A DNA stretch of 40,448 nt from Chromatiaceae bacterium (GCA_007693535.1 REDK01000096.1:1-40448); one strand, 5' to 3'. Counted from the first letter of the stretch, positions 25,783 through 36,871 are shown. Notes: generated by a model not told the origin, from the sequence alone. Numbers and translations: made by a program.

Positions 25783-28753
25783 GCAGCACCTTTGGCAAAC
25801 CAAGCTCGCCGCTCGCGTGCATGATCCGATCGAGAAGGCGCTGGTGTTGCTGCGCGACCCGGCCGGACACGAAGGCGGCACGGTGCGGCAACTGCGCGGC
25901 GCGCTGGGCCTCGACCGCGGCGCGGACGATGCTCTCGCGCCAGCCGGGCGCGACGACTTGGTGCGGCGCGCGGACTGGTGGGCAGCGGCGGCCGATCGCC
26001 CGCAATGGCCATTGCAAGCGATCACCACGTCCGGCGGCCGCGCCCTCGCGGTCGCGCCCTGGGCGCAGGTGCGCTGGACCAACGCCCCAGTGCTGATCCA
26101 TCCACTCTCGGGGGCCGAGTTCGATCTGGCCGCCCACGGCGGTCTTGCCGACACCGAACTTGCCGACCTCAAACGGCGCAGCCTCGACCACCTCACCGGT
26201 CTCATCGTCCGGAACGCACAGGGCCAAGTGGACGCGCGGCGCACCCTGCTCGCCTATTGGCGCTTTGGCCCCGACCTGCGCGAGGACGACGGTTTCGGCA
26301 AGCTCGGTGCGCTCTGGCGGCTGCTGCCGGCCGATACCCGGGTGCCGGATCACAGTATTTGGGACCATCTGGACCTGGCCTCGGCCTTCGCCGGTGCCTT
26401 CGCCGCTGATCCCGACGGCGAGGCCGCATTGCTCGCCCTCGCGATCGGTCCGGTGCAGCCCTTCATCGCCGCGGCCCGCTCCACCTCGGACCTCTGGGCC
26501 GGCTCGCACCTGCTCGCGCGCCTGGCCTGGGAGGCGATGCGACCGGTCTGCGAACAACTCGGCCCGGATGCGATCCTCTTCCCACGCCTACGCGCGGTGC
26601 CGCAGGTGGACCTGTGGCTGCGCGACGAGTGCGCGCTCCCGCAGGACTGGTTCGCCGACTGCGAATGGGCCACCGGCGGTGGCACCGACAGCAACCCGTT
26701 GTTCGCCGCCGCGCTGCCGAACCGCTTTGTCGCCGTGGTCCCCAGGGCGGGCGCCGAGGCCCTCGCACGCACGATCGAGACGCGCGTGCGCGACTGGCTG
26801 CAAGCACTTGGGCGCCAGGTCTGTGACCGTCTGCTCGCGGCGGCCGGCGACGCGAGCGACGCGCAGCCCTTTTGCCAGGGGCAGATGCGCGACCAACTGG
26901 CCGGCTTTCCCGAGGTCCATTGGGCCGCAGTGCCGTTTTCGTTGATCCGACCGCGGAATGCCGCTGCCCAGACCGACCTCGACACCACCGCGCTATCGGC
27001 GGCGATGGCGCCGTTCTTCGGGGTGGGTGCCGATGAGCCCGCCGGGTTCCTCGCCAGCCCTGCCTGGCAGGTGCTGCAGCGCGAAGTCGCCTGGGCCGAT
27101 GGCACCAGGTTCTTTGCCCCCAACCCCGGCGTGCTCTATCCGGCCGTCTACGATCTGGCCGAACGGGTGCTGGCGGCGGCCAAGACGGTGCGTCCCTTCG
27201 CGCAGACGACGCAGCGCGGTTGGCGCTGCTCGCTGACCGGCGAAACCGAATGGCTCACCACCGATCCGGCGCAATTGCTGCACTCCTATCGGCAGCAGAC
27301 CGATACCCTCTGGACCCGCATCGCCGCCCGCAGGCCGGCCTGGGCCAAGCCCGGCGAGCACCTCGGGGCCTTGCCAGCGATCAAGCGATTGTGGCCCACC
27401 CTGTTTGCCGAACAGGTTGAACAGGCGGTCGGGGGCCAGGTCAACCGCTTCGTCGTCTCCACCCACACGATGGCGCTGGCCCGGCAACTCGATCACTGGC
27501 TCGAGGCCGGCGGCCACCTGGATGCGGCGGCACGGCAGGCCCTGGACCGACTCGGCATCGAGCCGGTTGCCCTGCCGCGGCGCCTGCTGCGGCGGCACCG
27601 GGATGCGCCAGCTGCGATTGCCGATGCCAAGCGGCTCGCTGGCTTGCTGGAGCGCGCCGCCGAACTGGACGACACCGACGCCGAGCAGGCCGAGGCCCTG
27701 CGCCGGCTGGTGCGTGCGACCCTGGTGCCGGGCAAGGGGCGGCTGGAGACCTATTACGCCCTGTTGTTGTTCGATGGCGACCGCCTCGGCGCCTGGCTCT
27801 CCGATCAGCCCCCGCATGCGCTGCGCTATTGCGACGGATTTCATCCCCAGGTGCGCCAGGGCCTGCTGGAGCGGGCGCGCGCCAACCCGCGCCTGGCGGC
27901 CTATGCCGAGGCCACCCGCGCCTTGTCGCCCGGGCGTCACCTCGCGATCTCGGGCGCCCTCAACGACTTCGCGCTCACCCTGGCCCGCGAGGTCATCGAG
28001 TCCGAGTTCCTCGGCCGGGTCCTCTATGCCGGCGGCGATGACGTCCTCGCCATGCTGCCGGTCGCCGACCTGCTGCCGGCAATGCAGCGATTGCGCCAGG
28101 CCTACCGCGGCGATGACCCGGAGCATGTTGCCGGTGATCGGGACGGCCTGGTCCTGCGCGATGGCTTCGCGCTGCTGCGGGGCCGGCTGCTGCGGCTGAT
28201 GGGGACGCGGGCAACCGCGAGCGCCGGGGCCGTCATCGCCCATCATCAGGCCCCGCTAGGTGCGGTGCTGCGCGAACTGCGCGCGGCCGAACAGCGGGCC
28301 AAGGCCGACCCGGCCACCGGCGGCGGTGGCCGCAACGCCTTCAGCCTGACCCTGATCAAGCGCTCGGGTGGCAGCCTGCGCTTTACCGCCCACTGGGGCG
28401 AACCCCTGGCGGTGCTGATCGCGCTGCGCGACTTCCTGGCCGAGCCGGCGGTCTCGCGCCGCGCCGTCTACAACAGCCTGGAATGGCTCAAGGACCTGCC
28501 TGCACCGAGCGGTGATGGCGCCATGCTGGCGCAACTGCTCGACTACCAACTGGCACGCCAGACCGAGAACCGGTCCGTGCTCGCCTATCACGATGTCCCC
28601 GGGCTCGCCCGTCGCTTGACCAGGCTGGCGCTGGCACAGCCCAAGGATCCGCTGGGCTGGCTGACCAATGGGCTGGCCGTCGCCGAGTTCCTGGCCCGCG
28701 CCGGGCGCTCCATGGTGGCCGCGACAGACCTCGGGCACTCCCGGAGTCACTGA
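25775..28753 (+). CDS. cmr2: Type III-B large subunit Cas10 (Cmr2)
   Basis: The 992-aa signature subunit of type III-B makes cyclic oligoadenylate when target RNA is bound and may cut single-stranded DNA. The N-terminal HD motif is present as RVHDPIEKAL (H16-D17). A first Palm region contains ALAIGPVQPFIAAARST. The cyclase Palm has LFDGDRLGAWL with two aspartates and YAGGDDVLAML with an intact GGDD (about 753-756). Both enzymatic centres therefore look usable. A C-terminal helical D4 domain follows. It overlaps cmr1 by eight bases and is separated from cmr3 by one base. The intact GGDD explains the CARF genes in the same locus. Confidence 0.95.
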   Translation: MDEQHLWQTKLAARVHDPIEKALVLLRDPAGHEGGTVRQLRGALGLDRGADDALAPAGRDDLVRRADWWAAAADRPQWPLQAITTSGGRALAVAPWAQVRWTNAPVLIHPLSGAEFDLAAHGGLADTELADLKRRSLDHLTGLIVRNAQGQVDARRTLLAYWRFGPDLREDDGFGKLGALWRLLPADTRVPDHSIWDHLDLASAFAGAFAADPDGEAALLALAIGPVQPFIAAARSTSDLWAGSHLLARLAWEAMRPVCEQLGPDAILFPRLRAVPQVDLWLRDECALPQDWFADCEWATGGGTDSNPLFAAALPNRFVAVVPRAGAEALARTIETRVRDWLQALGRQVCDRLLAAAGDASDAQPFCQGQMRDQLAGFPEVHWAAVPFSLIRPRNAAAQTDLDTTALSAAMAPFFGVGADEPAGFLASPAWQVLQREVAWADGTRFFAPNPGVLYPAVYDLAERVLAAAKTVRPFAQTTQRGWRCSLTGETEWLTTDPAQLLHSYRQQTDTLWTRIAARRPAWAKPGEHLGALPAIKRLWPTLFAEQVEQAVGGQVNRFVVSTHTMALARQLDHWLEAGGHLDAAARQALDRLGIEPVALPRRLLRRHRDAPAAIADAKRLAGLLERAAELDDTDAEQAEALRRLVRATLVPGKGRLETYYALLLFDGDRLGAWLSDQPPHALRYCDGFHPQVRQGLLERARANPRLAAYAEATRALSPGRHLAISGALNDFALTLAREVIESEFLGRVLYAGGDDVLAMLPVADLLPAMQRLRQAYRGDDPEHVAGDRDGLVLRDGFALLRGRLLRLMGTRATASAGAVIAHHQAPLGAVLRELRAAEQRAKADPATGGGGRNAFSLTLIKRSGGSLRFTAHWGEPLAVLIALRDFLAEPAVSRRAVYNSLEWLKDLPAPSGDGAMLAQLLDYQLARQTENRSVLAYHDVPGLARRLTRLALAQPKDPLGWLTNGLAVAEFLARAGRSMVAATDLGHSRSH

Positions 28754-28754
28754 G

Positions 28755-31192
<2,438 letters not shown>

Positions 31193-31195
31193 GAG

Positions 31196-32569
31196 ATGCC
31201 GATTGCCGCCGTGCCTGCTTACCTCCAGCGCAGTGACTTCAAAGCCGCCTCACCGGGGTTGCGCTTTGGTCTCCTACTGCCGATCTGGACTGATCGCGCC
31301 GACCAGGAGGCGCAGGTCCAGGAACGTGCGCATAAAAGAAGCCCCGAAGGCCAGGAGATCAACTCGCTGCTCGCGCGCGCTGGCATGGATGCGGCGATTG
31401 CGCACCTGACTCAGCGCCAGCGCCTGCCATCACAGTGGGAGAAGAACGACTTTGCCGCCCGCCACGCATGGTCCGAGATCCAACCGCTGACTCCCGGTGA
31501 TCTGGCCCTGCAGCGGGCGCTCGCGGAACGGCAGGCCGGGCTGGCCGCGGCGCTGGGCGGGACCTTGCACCTGCGGATCGATGCGCAGTCCATCGCCCCC
31601 TTCACCACCGGCCTCGGCAACGAGCACCCGCTGGAGAACGGCTTTGCCTTTTTGAACCCCTATGGCCTGCCATACCTGCCCGGCAGTGGTGTCAAGGGCG
31701 TCATCCGCCAGGCCGCCCGCGAACTGGCCAGCGGCGACTGGGCCGACACCGGTGGTTGGTCGACCGCACCCCGCCACGAGATCCGCATCCAGCAGGGCAA
31801 GCAAGAAATCATCCTGCAGCTCTCGGACCTCGATGTGCTGTTTGGTCTGCAATCCAAGGACGGCGACAAGCAGCACTTTCGTGGTGTGCTCAGCTTCTGG
31901 GATCTGATCCCGAGCCTATCTGGCAACGCCCTGATGGTCGAGATCATGACCCCGCATCAGACCCACTACTACCAGCACGGCGAGTCGCCGCACGAATCCG
32001 GCCAGCCCAACCCGATCAGCTTTCTGACCGTCCCGCCGGGTTCTCGCTTCACCTTCCATGTGACCTGCGACCCGACCCGACTGCCCATGCTGCTGGCCCA
32101 AGACAGCCAATGGCAACACCTGCTGCGGGCGGCCTTCGAGCACGCCTTCACCTGGCTCGGGTTCGGTGCCAAGACCGCAGTCGGCTATGGCGCAATGGCC
32201 CGCGACGCCGCCACCGAGGCCCGCGCCGAACAGGCGCGTGCCGAACAGCAGGCGGCCAAGCAACAGGCGGCTGAGGCGCAAGCGCGCGAGCAAGCGCGGC
32301 AGGCCGCGCTGGCGCAACTGAGCCCGGTCGAGCGATCTATTCAGGAATTTCTCGATACCCGCGCCGACCCGAATCAAGCGGAGATCAGCGCGGTGATCGC
32401 GGCGGTCAAACAGGGGCATTGGTCAGACGAGGACAAACCCGCTGTTGCCGACTGGCTCAAGCAGCGGATGCAGGCCAGCAAGGGGTGGCGCGAACAGAGC
32501 GCCAAGAAGAATCCTAATAAGGACAAGGAGTACCAGAACACCCTGCTGGTCAAGCAGTGGCTGGGCTGA
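31196..32569 (+). CDS. cmr6: Type III-B RAMP protein Cmr6 with a long C-terminal extension
   Basis: The Cas7-like head subunit has its RAMP core in residues ~100-335: IAPFTTGLGNEHPLENGFAF, LPYLPGSGVKGVIRQAAREL, FRGVLSFWD, then FTWLGFGAKTAVGYGAM as the closing loop. Usual Cmr6 proteins end shortly after this last motif. Here about 120 residues follow: an Ala/Glu/Gln-rich helix with strong coiled-coil character (residues 339-375), then a helical segment with ERSIQEFLDTR, AVIAAVKQGHWSDEDKPAVADWLKQ, and a lysine/asparagine-rich end. Total length is 457. The start at 31196 has GAGGGACTGAGAG upstream. The Uma2 gene follows after 58 bases. Confidence 0.92.
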   Translation: MPIAAVPAYLQRSDFKAASPGLRFGLLLPIWTDRADQEAQVQERAHKRSPEGQEINSLLARAGMDAAIAHLTQRQRLPSQWEKNDFAARHAWSEIQPLTPGDLALQRALAERQAGLAAALGGTLHLRIDAQSIAPFTTGLGNEHPLENGFAFLNPYGLPYLPGSGVKGVIRQAARELASGDWADTGGWSTAPRHEIRIQQGKQEIILQLSDLDVLFGLQSKDGDKQHFRGVLSFWDLIPSLSGNALMVEIMTPHQTHYYQHGESPHESGQPNPISFLTVPPGSRFTFHVTCDPTRLPMLLAQDSQWQHLLRAAFEHAFTWLGFGAKTAVGYGAMARDAATEARAEQARAEQQAAKQQAAEAQAREQARQAALAQLSPVERSIQEFLDTRADPNQAEISAVIAAVKQGHWSDEDKPAVADWLKQRMQASKGWREQSAKKNPNKDKEYQNTLLVKQWLG

Positions 32570-32627
32570 CTGGCGGAGAGCAGCCATTTCCAAGCGCTAG
32601 TCCGTCCCCCGAATGCGAGACACCCCC

Positions 32628-33128
32628 ATGCACTGGCGCCAGATTCGCGAACATCCCAGCCTCCAGGACCTGCCCTTCAAGATCGAGACCGACCGCTGGG
32701 GGCATATCCTGATGAGCCCTGCATCCAATCGCCATTCCCTGCTCCAGGGTGAGTTGCAGGCCCTGCTGCGGACCCTAACCCCCAGCGGTGCCGCCTTCCC
32801 AGAGTGCAGCGTCAGCACCGCCGAAGGCGTCAAGGTGGCCGATGTGGCCTGGGCCAGCGCCGCCTTTCTCGCCCGCCATGGCGATGCCGATCCCTATCCC
32901 GAGGCCCCCGAGATCCTGATCGAGGTCATCTCGCCCTCCAATAGCACAGCCGAGATGGCCGAGAAACGCGCACTCTATTTCGCCGGCGGTGCCCTCGAAG
33001 TCTGGCTCTGCGACGAGGCCGGCGGCCTGCGCTTTTTCGACGCCAACGGGGCGCTGGAGCACAGCGCCCTGGTGCCGACCTTTCCGGCCCAAGTACGGTT
33101 GCCGTTCGATGTGCGCCGCGGGTCCTGA
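32628..33128 (+). CDS. Uma2-family (DUF820) putative PD-(D/E)XK nuclease
   Basis: The 166-aa protein has the Uma2 layout: MHWRQIREHPSLQDLPFKIE, then GHILMSPASNRHS, VKVADVAWASAAF with the first acidic residue, EILIEVISPSNSTAEM (the E-V-x-S core of the PD-(D/E)XK fold) and KRALYFAGGALEVWL. Members are thought to be nucleases, but their role is unsettled. The inner ATG at 32628 is preferred because it begins the family N-terminus; one at 32613 is also possible. It is in line with the cmr genes and overlaps the next reading frame, so it may be co-transcribed. It is not a standard cas gene. Confidence 0.82.
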   Translation: MHWRQIREHPSLQDLPFKIETDRWGHILMSPASNRHSLLQGELQALLRTLTPSGAAFPECSVSTAEGVKVADVAWASAAFLARHGDADPYPEAPEILIEVISPSNSTAEMAEKRALYFAGGALEVWLCDEAGGLRFFDANGALEHSALVPTFPAQVRLPFDVRRGS

Positions 33129-33555
33129 CCAGGCCGCCCACCGCGCACCCAGCCTCGGCGCGGTGGCCGGCCTAGACCATGACGCGCTCGCGGCGCTGGC
33201 CGAGCGCTATGGCTGGCGCTTGGTGGTGCTGTTCGGCTCCATGGCCCGGACCGACCGCGGGCGGGACCTGGATCTGGCCGTGCTGCCGCGTGCGCTGCCC
33301 GATCTGCTGGAGCAGGGCCGCTGGCAGGCGGACCTCGAGGCCCTGGCGGAACCGCTGCCGGTGGATCTGGTGCTGCTGCACCCGGCCCTGTCGCCGGTGA
33401 CGCGCTTCGAGGTCTTTCGCGCCGGACGTTGCCTATTCGAGGCCGAGCCCGGGCGGTTCGAGCAGGAACGTGATCGCGCATTCTTTCTCTATGCCGACAG
33501 CGAATGGTTGCGCCGCCAGCAACGGGAGGTGTTATATGGCTCCGGTCGCCACTGA
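33109..33555 (+). CDS. mntA: MntA-type nucleotidyltransferase antitoxin
   Basis: The 148-aa protein has the minimal nucleotidyltransferase motif LFGSMARTDRGRDLDLAVL with G-S and two metal-binding aspartates (D53, D55 in this numbering), and a third acidic strand VDLVLLHPALS. In HepT/MntA systems the transferase adds AMP groups to the HEPN toxin and neutralises it. The start is uncertain: the ATG at 33109 overlaps the Uma2 gene by 20 bases, and the GTG at 33163 would give 130 residues and a tighter domain. It overlaps the downstream hepT by 20 bases, which fits a toxin-antitoxin pair. Confidence 0.83.
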   Translation: MCAAGPDQAAHRAPSLGAVAGLDHDALAALAERYGWRLVVLFGSMARTDRGRDLDLAVLPRALPDLLEQGRWQADLEALAEPLPVDLVLLHPALSPVTRFEVFRAGRCLFEAEPGRFEQERDRAFFLYADSEWLRRQQREVLYGSGRH

Positions 33556-33994
33556 GGCATTGGAACGCAAGCTCGGCTTCTTGAAGCGCTACCTGACCGA
33601 TCTCGGCGGTTATCTCGGCTGCGACGAGGCCGCACGGCTGCGCGATCACTACAGCATCGAGCGGCTGCTGCAATTGCTCTGCGAGGCCGCCGCCGATATC
33701 GCCCTGCAATTCCTCAAGAAAACCGCGGATACCCTGCCGACGAGTTATCGGGAGGTGTTCGGTCAATTGGCCGCAAAGGGAGGATTGCCGCCAGCGCTGG
33801 CCCAGGAGTTGATCGCTGCCTGTGGTATGCGCAACGTGCTGACCCATCTGTATGCCGAGATCGATCTGAACCGGGTGATCGCCGCCGTCGAACCTGCCGT
33901 CCAGCTCTACGGCGACTTCCTCGACTGGACCTTGGTTCAACTCGCGGCCAGTCGCAACGCCCGCAACGAGAATGGGACCAGCAACACCAGATGA
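33536..33994 (+). CDS. hepT: HepT-like HEPN ribonuclease toxin (DUF86)
   Basis: The 152-aa helical protein has the RX4HXY motif as RNVLTHLY (R99, H104, Y106), the catalytic signature of HepT, and a conserved RDHYSIERLLQLLCEAAADIALQFLKK-type helix pair (read in parts). HepT toxins cut RNA when their MntA partner is lost. AGGGAGG-like GGGAGG lies seven bases before the ATG. It overlaps mntA. It lies between the cmr operon and the CARF-HEPN gene, so the locus carries two different HEPN ribonucleases. Confidence 0.85.
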   Translation: MAPVATEALERKLGFLKRYLTDLGGYLGCDEAARLRDHYSIERLLQLLCEAAADIALQFLKKTADTLPTSYREVFGQLAAKGGLPPALAQELIAACGMRNVLTHLYAEIDLNRVIAAVEPAVQLYGDFLDWTLVQLAASRNARNENGTSNTR

Positions 33995-34162
33995 TCCGCC
34001 CAACCAGCAGAGGTTCCGGTCACTCGCTCAGTTGTGCCACGCCTTGGCGCGTGGCTCTTGATTCAGCAGGGGGCGCAGCATCGCCGATCGCGACCGCCTG
34101 GCACAGGCCCTGGGCGATCTCCTGCAATCCCTGCCTCTCCATCCCGACCGGGGTCGACTCGA

Positions 34163-35449
34163 ATGAACAATGTCCTGCTCTGCACCGTCGGCGGTTCCCA
34201 TCAACCCATCCTGACCGCGATCGAAGAACTTCGCCCGGCCCATGTCCTATTCTTCTGCAGCGGCCAGGACGCAGCCACCGGCAGACCGGGCTCGATCGAG
34301 ATGATCACCGGCAAAGGGAAGCCGGTGACAGTCCGGCGCGGGCCCGATACCGAACAGCTACCCAATATCCCCACGCTGGTCGAATTGGATGCTGCACAGT
34401 TCACCACCTGTATCGTGCCGCCCGATGATCTCGACGACTGCGTTGCCCAGATGCTGGAGGCGGTGACGACTGTGCAGCGGCAGTACCCCGAGGCCCTGCT
34501 GGTGGCGGACTACACCGGCGGCACCAAGACCATGACCGCGGCATTGGTAATGGTCGCGTTGGAGCACGATGCCATCGAACTGCAACTGGTCACCGGCGCC
34601 CGCTCCGACCTGCTCAAGGTCCACGACGGCAGTCAGGCCGGCGTCGCGGTCAGCGCCGAAGGGATTCGGCTGCGCCGCGCGATGGCCCCGTTCCTGGCCG
34701 CCTGGGAGCGCTTCGCCTATGGTGAGGCCGTCGATGGCCTGATGGCCTTGCGCCCGCCCCGTCTTGCGCCGCTGCGGGTGGATCTGCAGATCGCGCGCGA
34801 TCTCAGCCGCGCCTTCGATGCCTGGGACCGCTTCGACCATACTGCGGCGCTACGCGACCTGGAGGTCTATCGCGCCCGGCTTGGCCAGGCCGATGGCCGC
34901 TTGACCGCTGGCCTGTTCGCTGCACTCAAGGCCCTCACCGGTAGCGACGACCATCGCGCGCCGGCCCGCCTCTGGGACCTCTGGCTCAATGCCCAGCGCC
35001 GCGCCCGCCAGGGCCGTTACGACGATGCAGTGGCCCGTGGCTATCGCTTGCTGGAATGGACCGCGCAATGGCTGCTGGATGACATCGGGATTGAGACCGG
35101 CAACGTGACCGACGAGCAGGTACCGCCCGGCGCCCATCTGCCGGTGGACAGCGAGGGCCGCCGCCGCGCCGGGCTCTGGCAGGCCTGGAGCCTGGCTGCT
35201 CATCATCTTGGCGGCCCGGTGCAGCAATTCATGGACGCACAGGGCAAGCGGCTGCTCAATCATTTGCAGACCCGCAATGCCTCGATCCTCGCCCATGGTG
35301 AAACACCAATCGCGCGTGCTGATTGGCAAGGCTTTGCCGATTGGCTCGAAGAGGCGCTGCTGCCGTTGCTGAAGGATCAGGCCCAGCGCCGCGGTCTGAA
35401 ACAGTTGGCACCACAACTGCCCACCGTGCCCTTCTGGCAGTCCCGGTAA
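34163..35449 (+). CDS. CARF-HEPN ribonuclease, TIGR02710 family (Csm6-like)
   Basis: The 428-aa protein has an N-terminal CARF domain (LLCTVGGSHQPIL at 5-17; DYTGGTKTMTAAL at 116-128), which should bind cyclic oligoadenylate from Cas10, and a C-terminal HEPN domain with RNASILAH (R371-X6-H378), the ribonuclease centre. Binding should turn on non-specific RNA cleavage, as in Csm6/Csx1. The start is the ATG at 34163 with no clear Shine-Dalgarno; the upstream in-frame sequence has no homology. The 168-base gap before it holds nothing recognised. The putative ring nuclease gene starts 11 bases after its stop, strongly suggesting joint expression of effector and off-switch. Confidence 0.88.
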   Translation: MNNVLLCTVGGSHQPILTAIEELRPAHVLFFCSGQDAATGRPGSIEMITGKGKPVTVRRGPDTEQLPNIPTLVELDAAQFTTCIVPPDDLDDCVAQMLEAVTTVQRQYPEALLVADYTGGTKTMTAALVMVALEHDAIELQLVTGARSDLLKVHDGSQAGVAVSAEGIRLRRAMAPFLAAWERFAYGEAVDGLMALRPPRLAPLRVDLQIARDLSRAFDAWDRFDHTAALRDLEVYRARLGQADGRLTAGLFAALKALTGSDDHRAPARLWDLWLNAQRRARQGRYDDAVARGYRLLEWTAQWLLDDIGIETGNVTDEQVPPGAHLPVDSEGRRRAGLWQAWSLAAHHLGGPVQQFMDAQGKRLLNHLQTRNASILAHGETPIARADWQGFADWLEEALLPLLKDQAQRRGLKQLAPQLPTVPFWQSR

Positions 35450-35460
35450 AGTCGGCAACC

Positions 35461-35778
35461 ATGCTGTATCTGCTCAACACCCCTATCCTCACCGCCTACG
35501 GGGAGTTCCGCTTGAGCGGTCCGATCAGCCCGCAAGATGCGCGCGCGCGACTGGGCACTGACTTCGTGTCAGCAGTAGGCCATACAGGCGCGGCAGAATT
35601 TCTTAGCGGGTTGCTTGATCTGCCCGTGGCCGCCAACCGTATCACCGTGACCATGGCGCCTGGCGATGAGGCCCTCGTCCTGCGGCTCAAGGCCAGGTTG
35701 CCGGAAGGCCAGGTCCTCGGGGCCATGGAGCTGGCGGCGATCCCTTACGAACTCGGCTGGCTGGAGCGGCTTGCCTGA
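35461..35778 (+). CDS. crn2: DUF1874/B116-type ring nuclease (Crn2, AcrIII-1 family)
   Basis: The 105-aa protein begins MLYLLNTPILTAYGEFRLSG and has FVSAVGHTGAAEFLSGLL, NRITVTMAPGDEALVLRLK and the closing IPYELGWLERLA of the DUF1874 family. The family includes the viral anti-CRISPR AcrIII-1 and cellular Crn2, which degrade cyclic tetra-adenylate. The histidine in AVGHT (H41) matches the catalytic histidine of the viral enzyme. Here it follows the CARF-HEPN gene by 11 bases, so it is best read as the host's own off-switch for cyclic oligoadenylate signalling. A viral origin is possible but its place in the cas locus argues for cellular use. Confidence 0.85.
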   Translation: MLYLLNTPILTAYGEFRLSGPISPQDARARLGTDFVSAVGHTGAAEFLSGLLDLPVAANRITVTMAPGDEALVLRLKARLPEGQVLGAMELAAIPYELGWLERLA

Positions 35779-35898
35779 CGGCACGCGCGGCAACTGCGGT
35801 GTGGTCTGGGCCGCCCCACCTGCGTTGCCGCCTGGCACCCTGCGCGGCAGACTGCGAGAGACCGCCTCTCACCCCGTCATCGGAGCCGGGAAGCCGCA

Positions 35899-36067
35899 AT
35901 CCAGGCCATGGAGGAAAAGCCACCGCGACCACCATGCCTTGCCGTCTCGCGCCTGTGCCTGCCTGCACCGGCAACCGCCAACCAAGCCGTACCCATACCA
36001 ACGGAGCCGACGCAGGGCGAGCATGACTCGCCTTGGCCTGGGTCCCGCCTGCCCGGCCGGGAGGACG
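35899..36067. repeat. Left copy of repeat blocks flanking the coiled-coil gene
   Basis: Two blocks are seen. Block A (35899-35953) ends with caccgcgaccaccatgcctt and gccgtctcgcgcc; its last 33 bases match 37260-37292 at 32 positions. Block C (36031-36067), with ccttggcctgggtcccgcct and gcccggccgggaggacg, matches 37052-37088 at 36 of 37 positions. All copies have the same orientation. The stretch from 35779 to 36104 has no gene besides these. The pieces gccgggaaNccgc and atccaggccaNggag recall the widespread gcgggaatccagg-type intergenic repeats. Confidence 0.8.
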
Positions 36068-36104
36068 GGGTGGGGGATGGCGGGGATCGGGGTCGGCGCA
36101 CACC

Positions 36105-36659
36105 TCAGGGCAGCAGGTAGTCGAGCAGGCGAATGGCGGCGACGACAGTGCCGACCGCGCCGATGATCCAGACGGTCTGCCAATGCATGGCCTGGACGAG
36201 ACGCACCTCGACCGATTTGACCTCCAGGCGCACCTGTTCGATCTCGCTGCGCACCTGCGCGATCTCCTTTTGCAGCCGCAACTCGACCGTCTTGATGTCA
36301 CCACGGACCTGTTCGATCTCCTTGCGCAGATTCAACTCGACCGCCTTGATCTCGCCGCGGACCTCGGCAATCTCCTTTTGCAGCCGCAACTCGACTGCCT
36401 TGATCTCACCACGGACCTGTTCGATCTCGCCGCGGACCTGTTCAATCTCGCCGCGCACCTGTTCGGTCTGAAGACGGACCTGCTCGATCTCCTTTTGCAG
36501 GCGCAGTTCGGTGGCGTGTACATCGGCGCGGGTGGCGAGCGAGGCGTGATCGGCCAGCCGCTGTTCCAGCAGTTCAATGGCCTCGGCCACGGCGCCGAAG
36601 CGGGCGTTCTCGTCGGCGCCGTGGGTGATCTGTTCGTAGAGGCGCAACGCGAGGGTCAT
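36105..36659 (-). CDS. Coiled-coil protein with C-terminal membrane anchor (DUF1640-like)
   Basis: The 184-aa product has a short N-terminal helix (MTLALRLYEQITHGADENARF), then about 110 residues of heptad repeats such as EIEQVRGEIEQVRGEIEQVRG and KAVELRLQKEI. At the end comes one transmembrane helix (about 160-181, VWIIGAVGTVVAAIRLLDYL). The DNA itself repeats in 21-base steps. The layout is that of the DUF1640/CCDC90-like group of coiled-coil membrane proteins, which have no settled bacterial role. It is the only gene on the - strand inside the CRISPR locus and is flanked by repeat blocks, so it may have been inserted. No clear Shine-Dalgarno sequence precedes the ATG. Confidence 0.75.
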   Translation of the reverse strand: MTLALRLYEQITHGADENARFGAVAEAIELLEQRLADHASLATRADVHATELRLQKEIEQVRLQTEQVRGEIEQVRGEIEQVRGEIKAVELRLQKEIAEVRGEIKAVELNLRKEIEQVRGDIKTVELRLQKEIAQVRSEIEQVRLEVKSVEVRLVQAMHWQTVWIIGAVGTVVAAIRLLDYLLP

Positions 36660-36871
36660 GGCAGGGGCACCGTTCCGGGGCGATGGCTTGGATGATCGCA
36701 GTGGGTTGGGACCGCGGCAAGGGTGGGGAGTTAGGCGGGGTACGCTGGGCTAGCAGCCGCTGCGGAGACCGGAGGCGGCGGCGCTCGGGCCGGCGTTGCC
36801 CTCCCTGGCTTTGGTCATCCTGTCGTCCCGGCCGCTCGGGTTCCCCAACCGGACCCGAGACGCTGCCCGCG

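Noticed and set aside
26993-28246. A 417-codon open frame on the - strand inside cmr2
   Set aside because: It lies fully opposite the well-supported Cas10 gene, and its translation is Gln/Gly/Arg-rich without any domain. Long antisense frames are common in GC-rich DNA.
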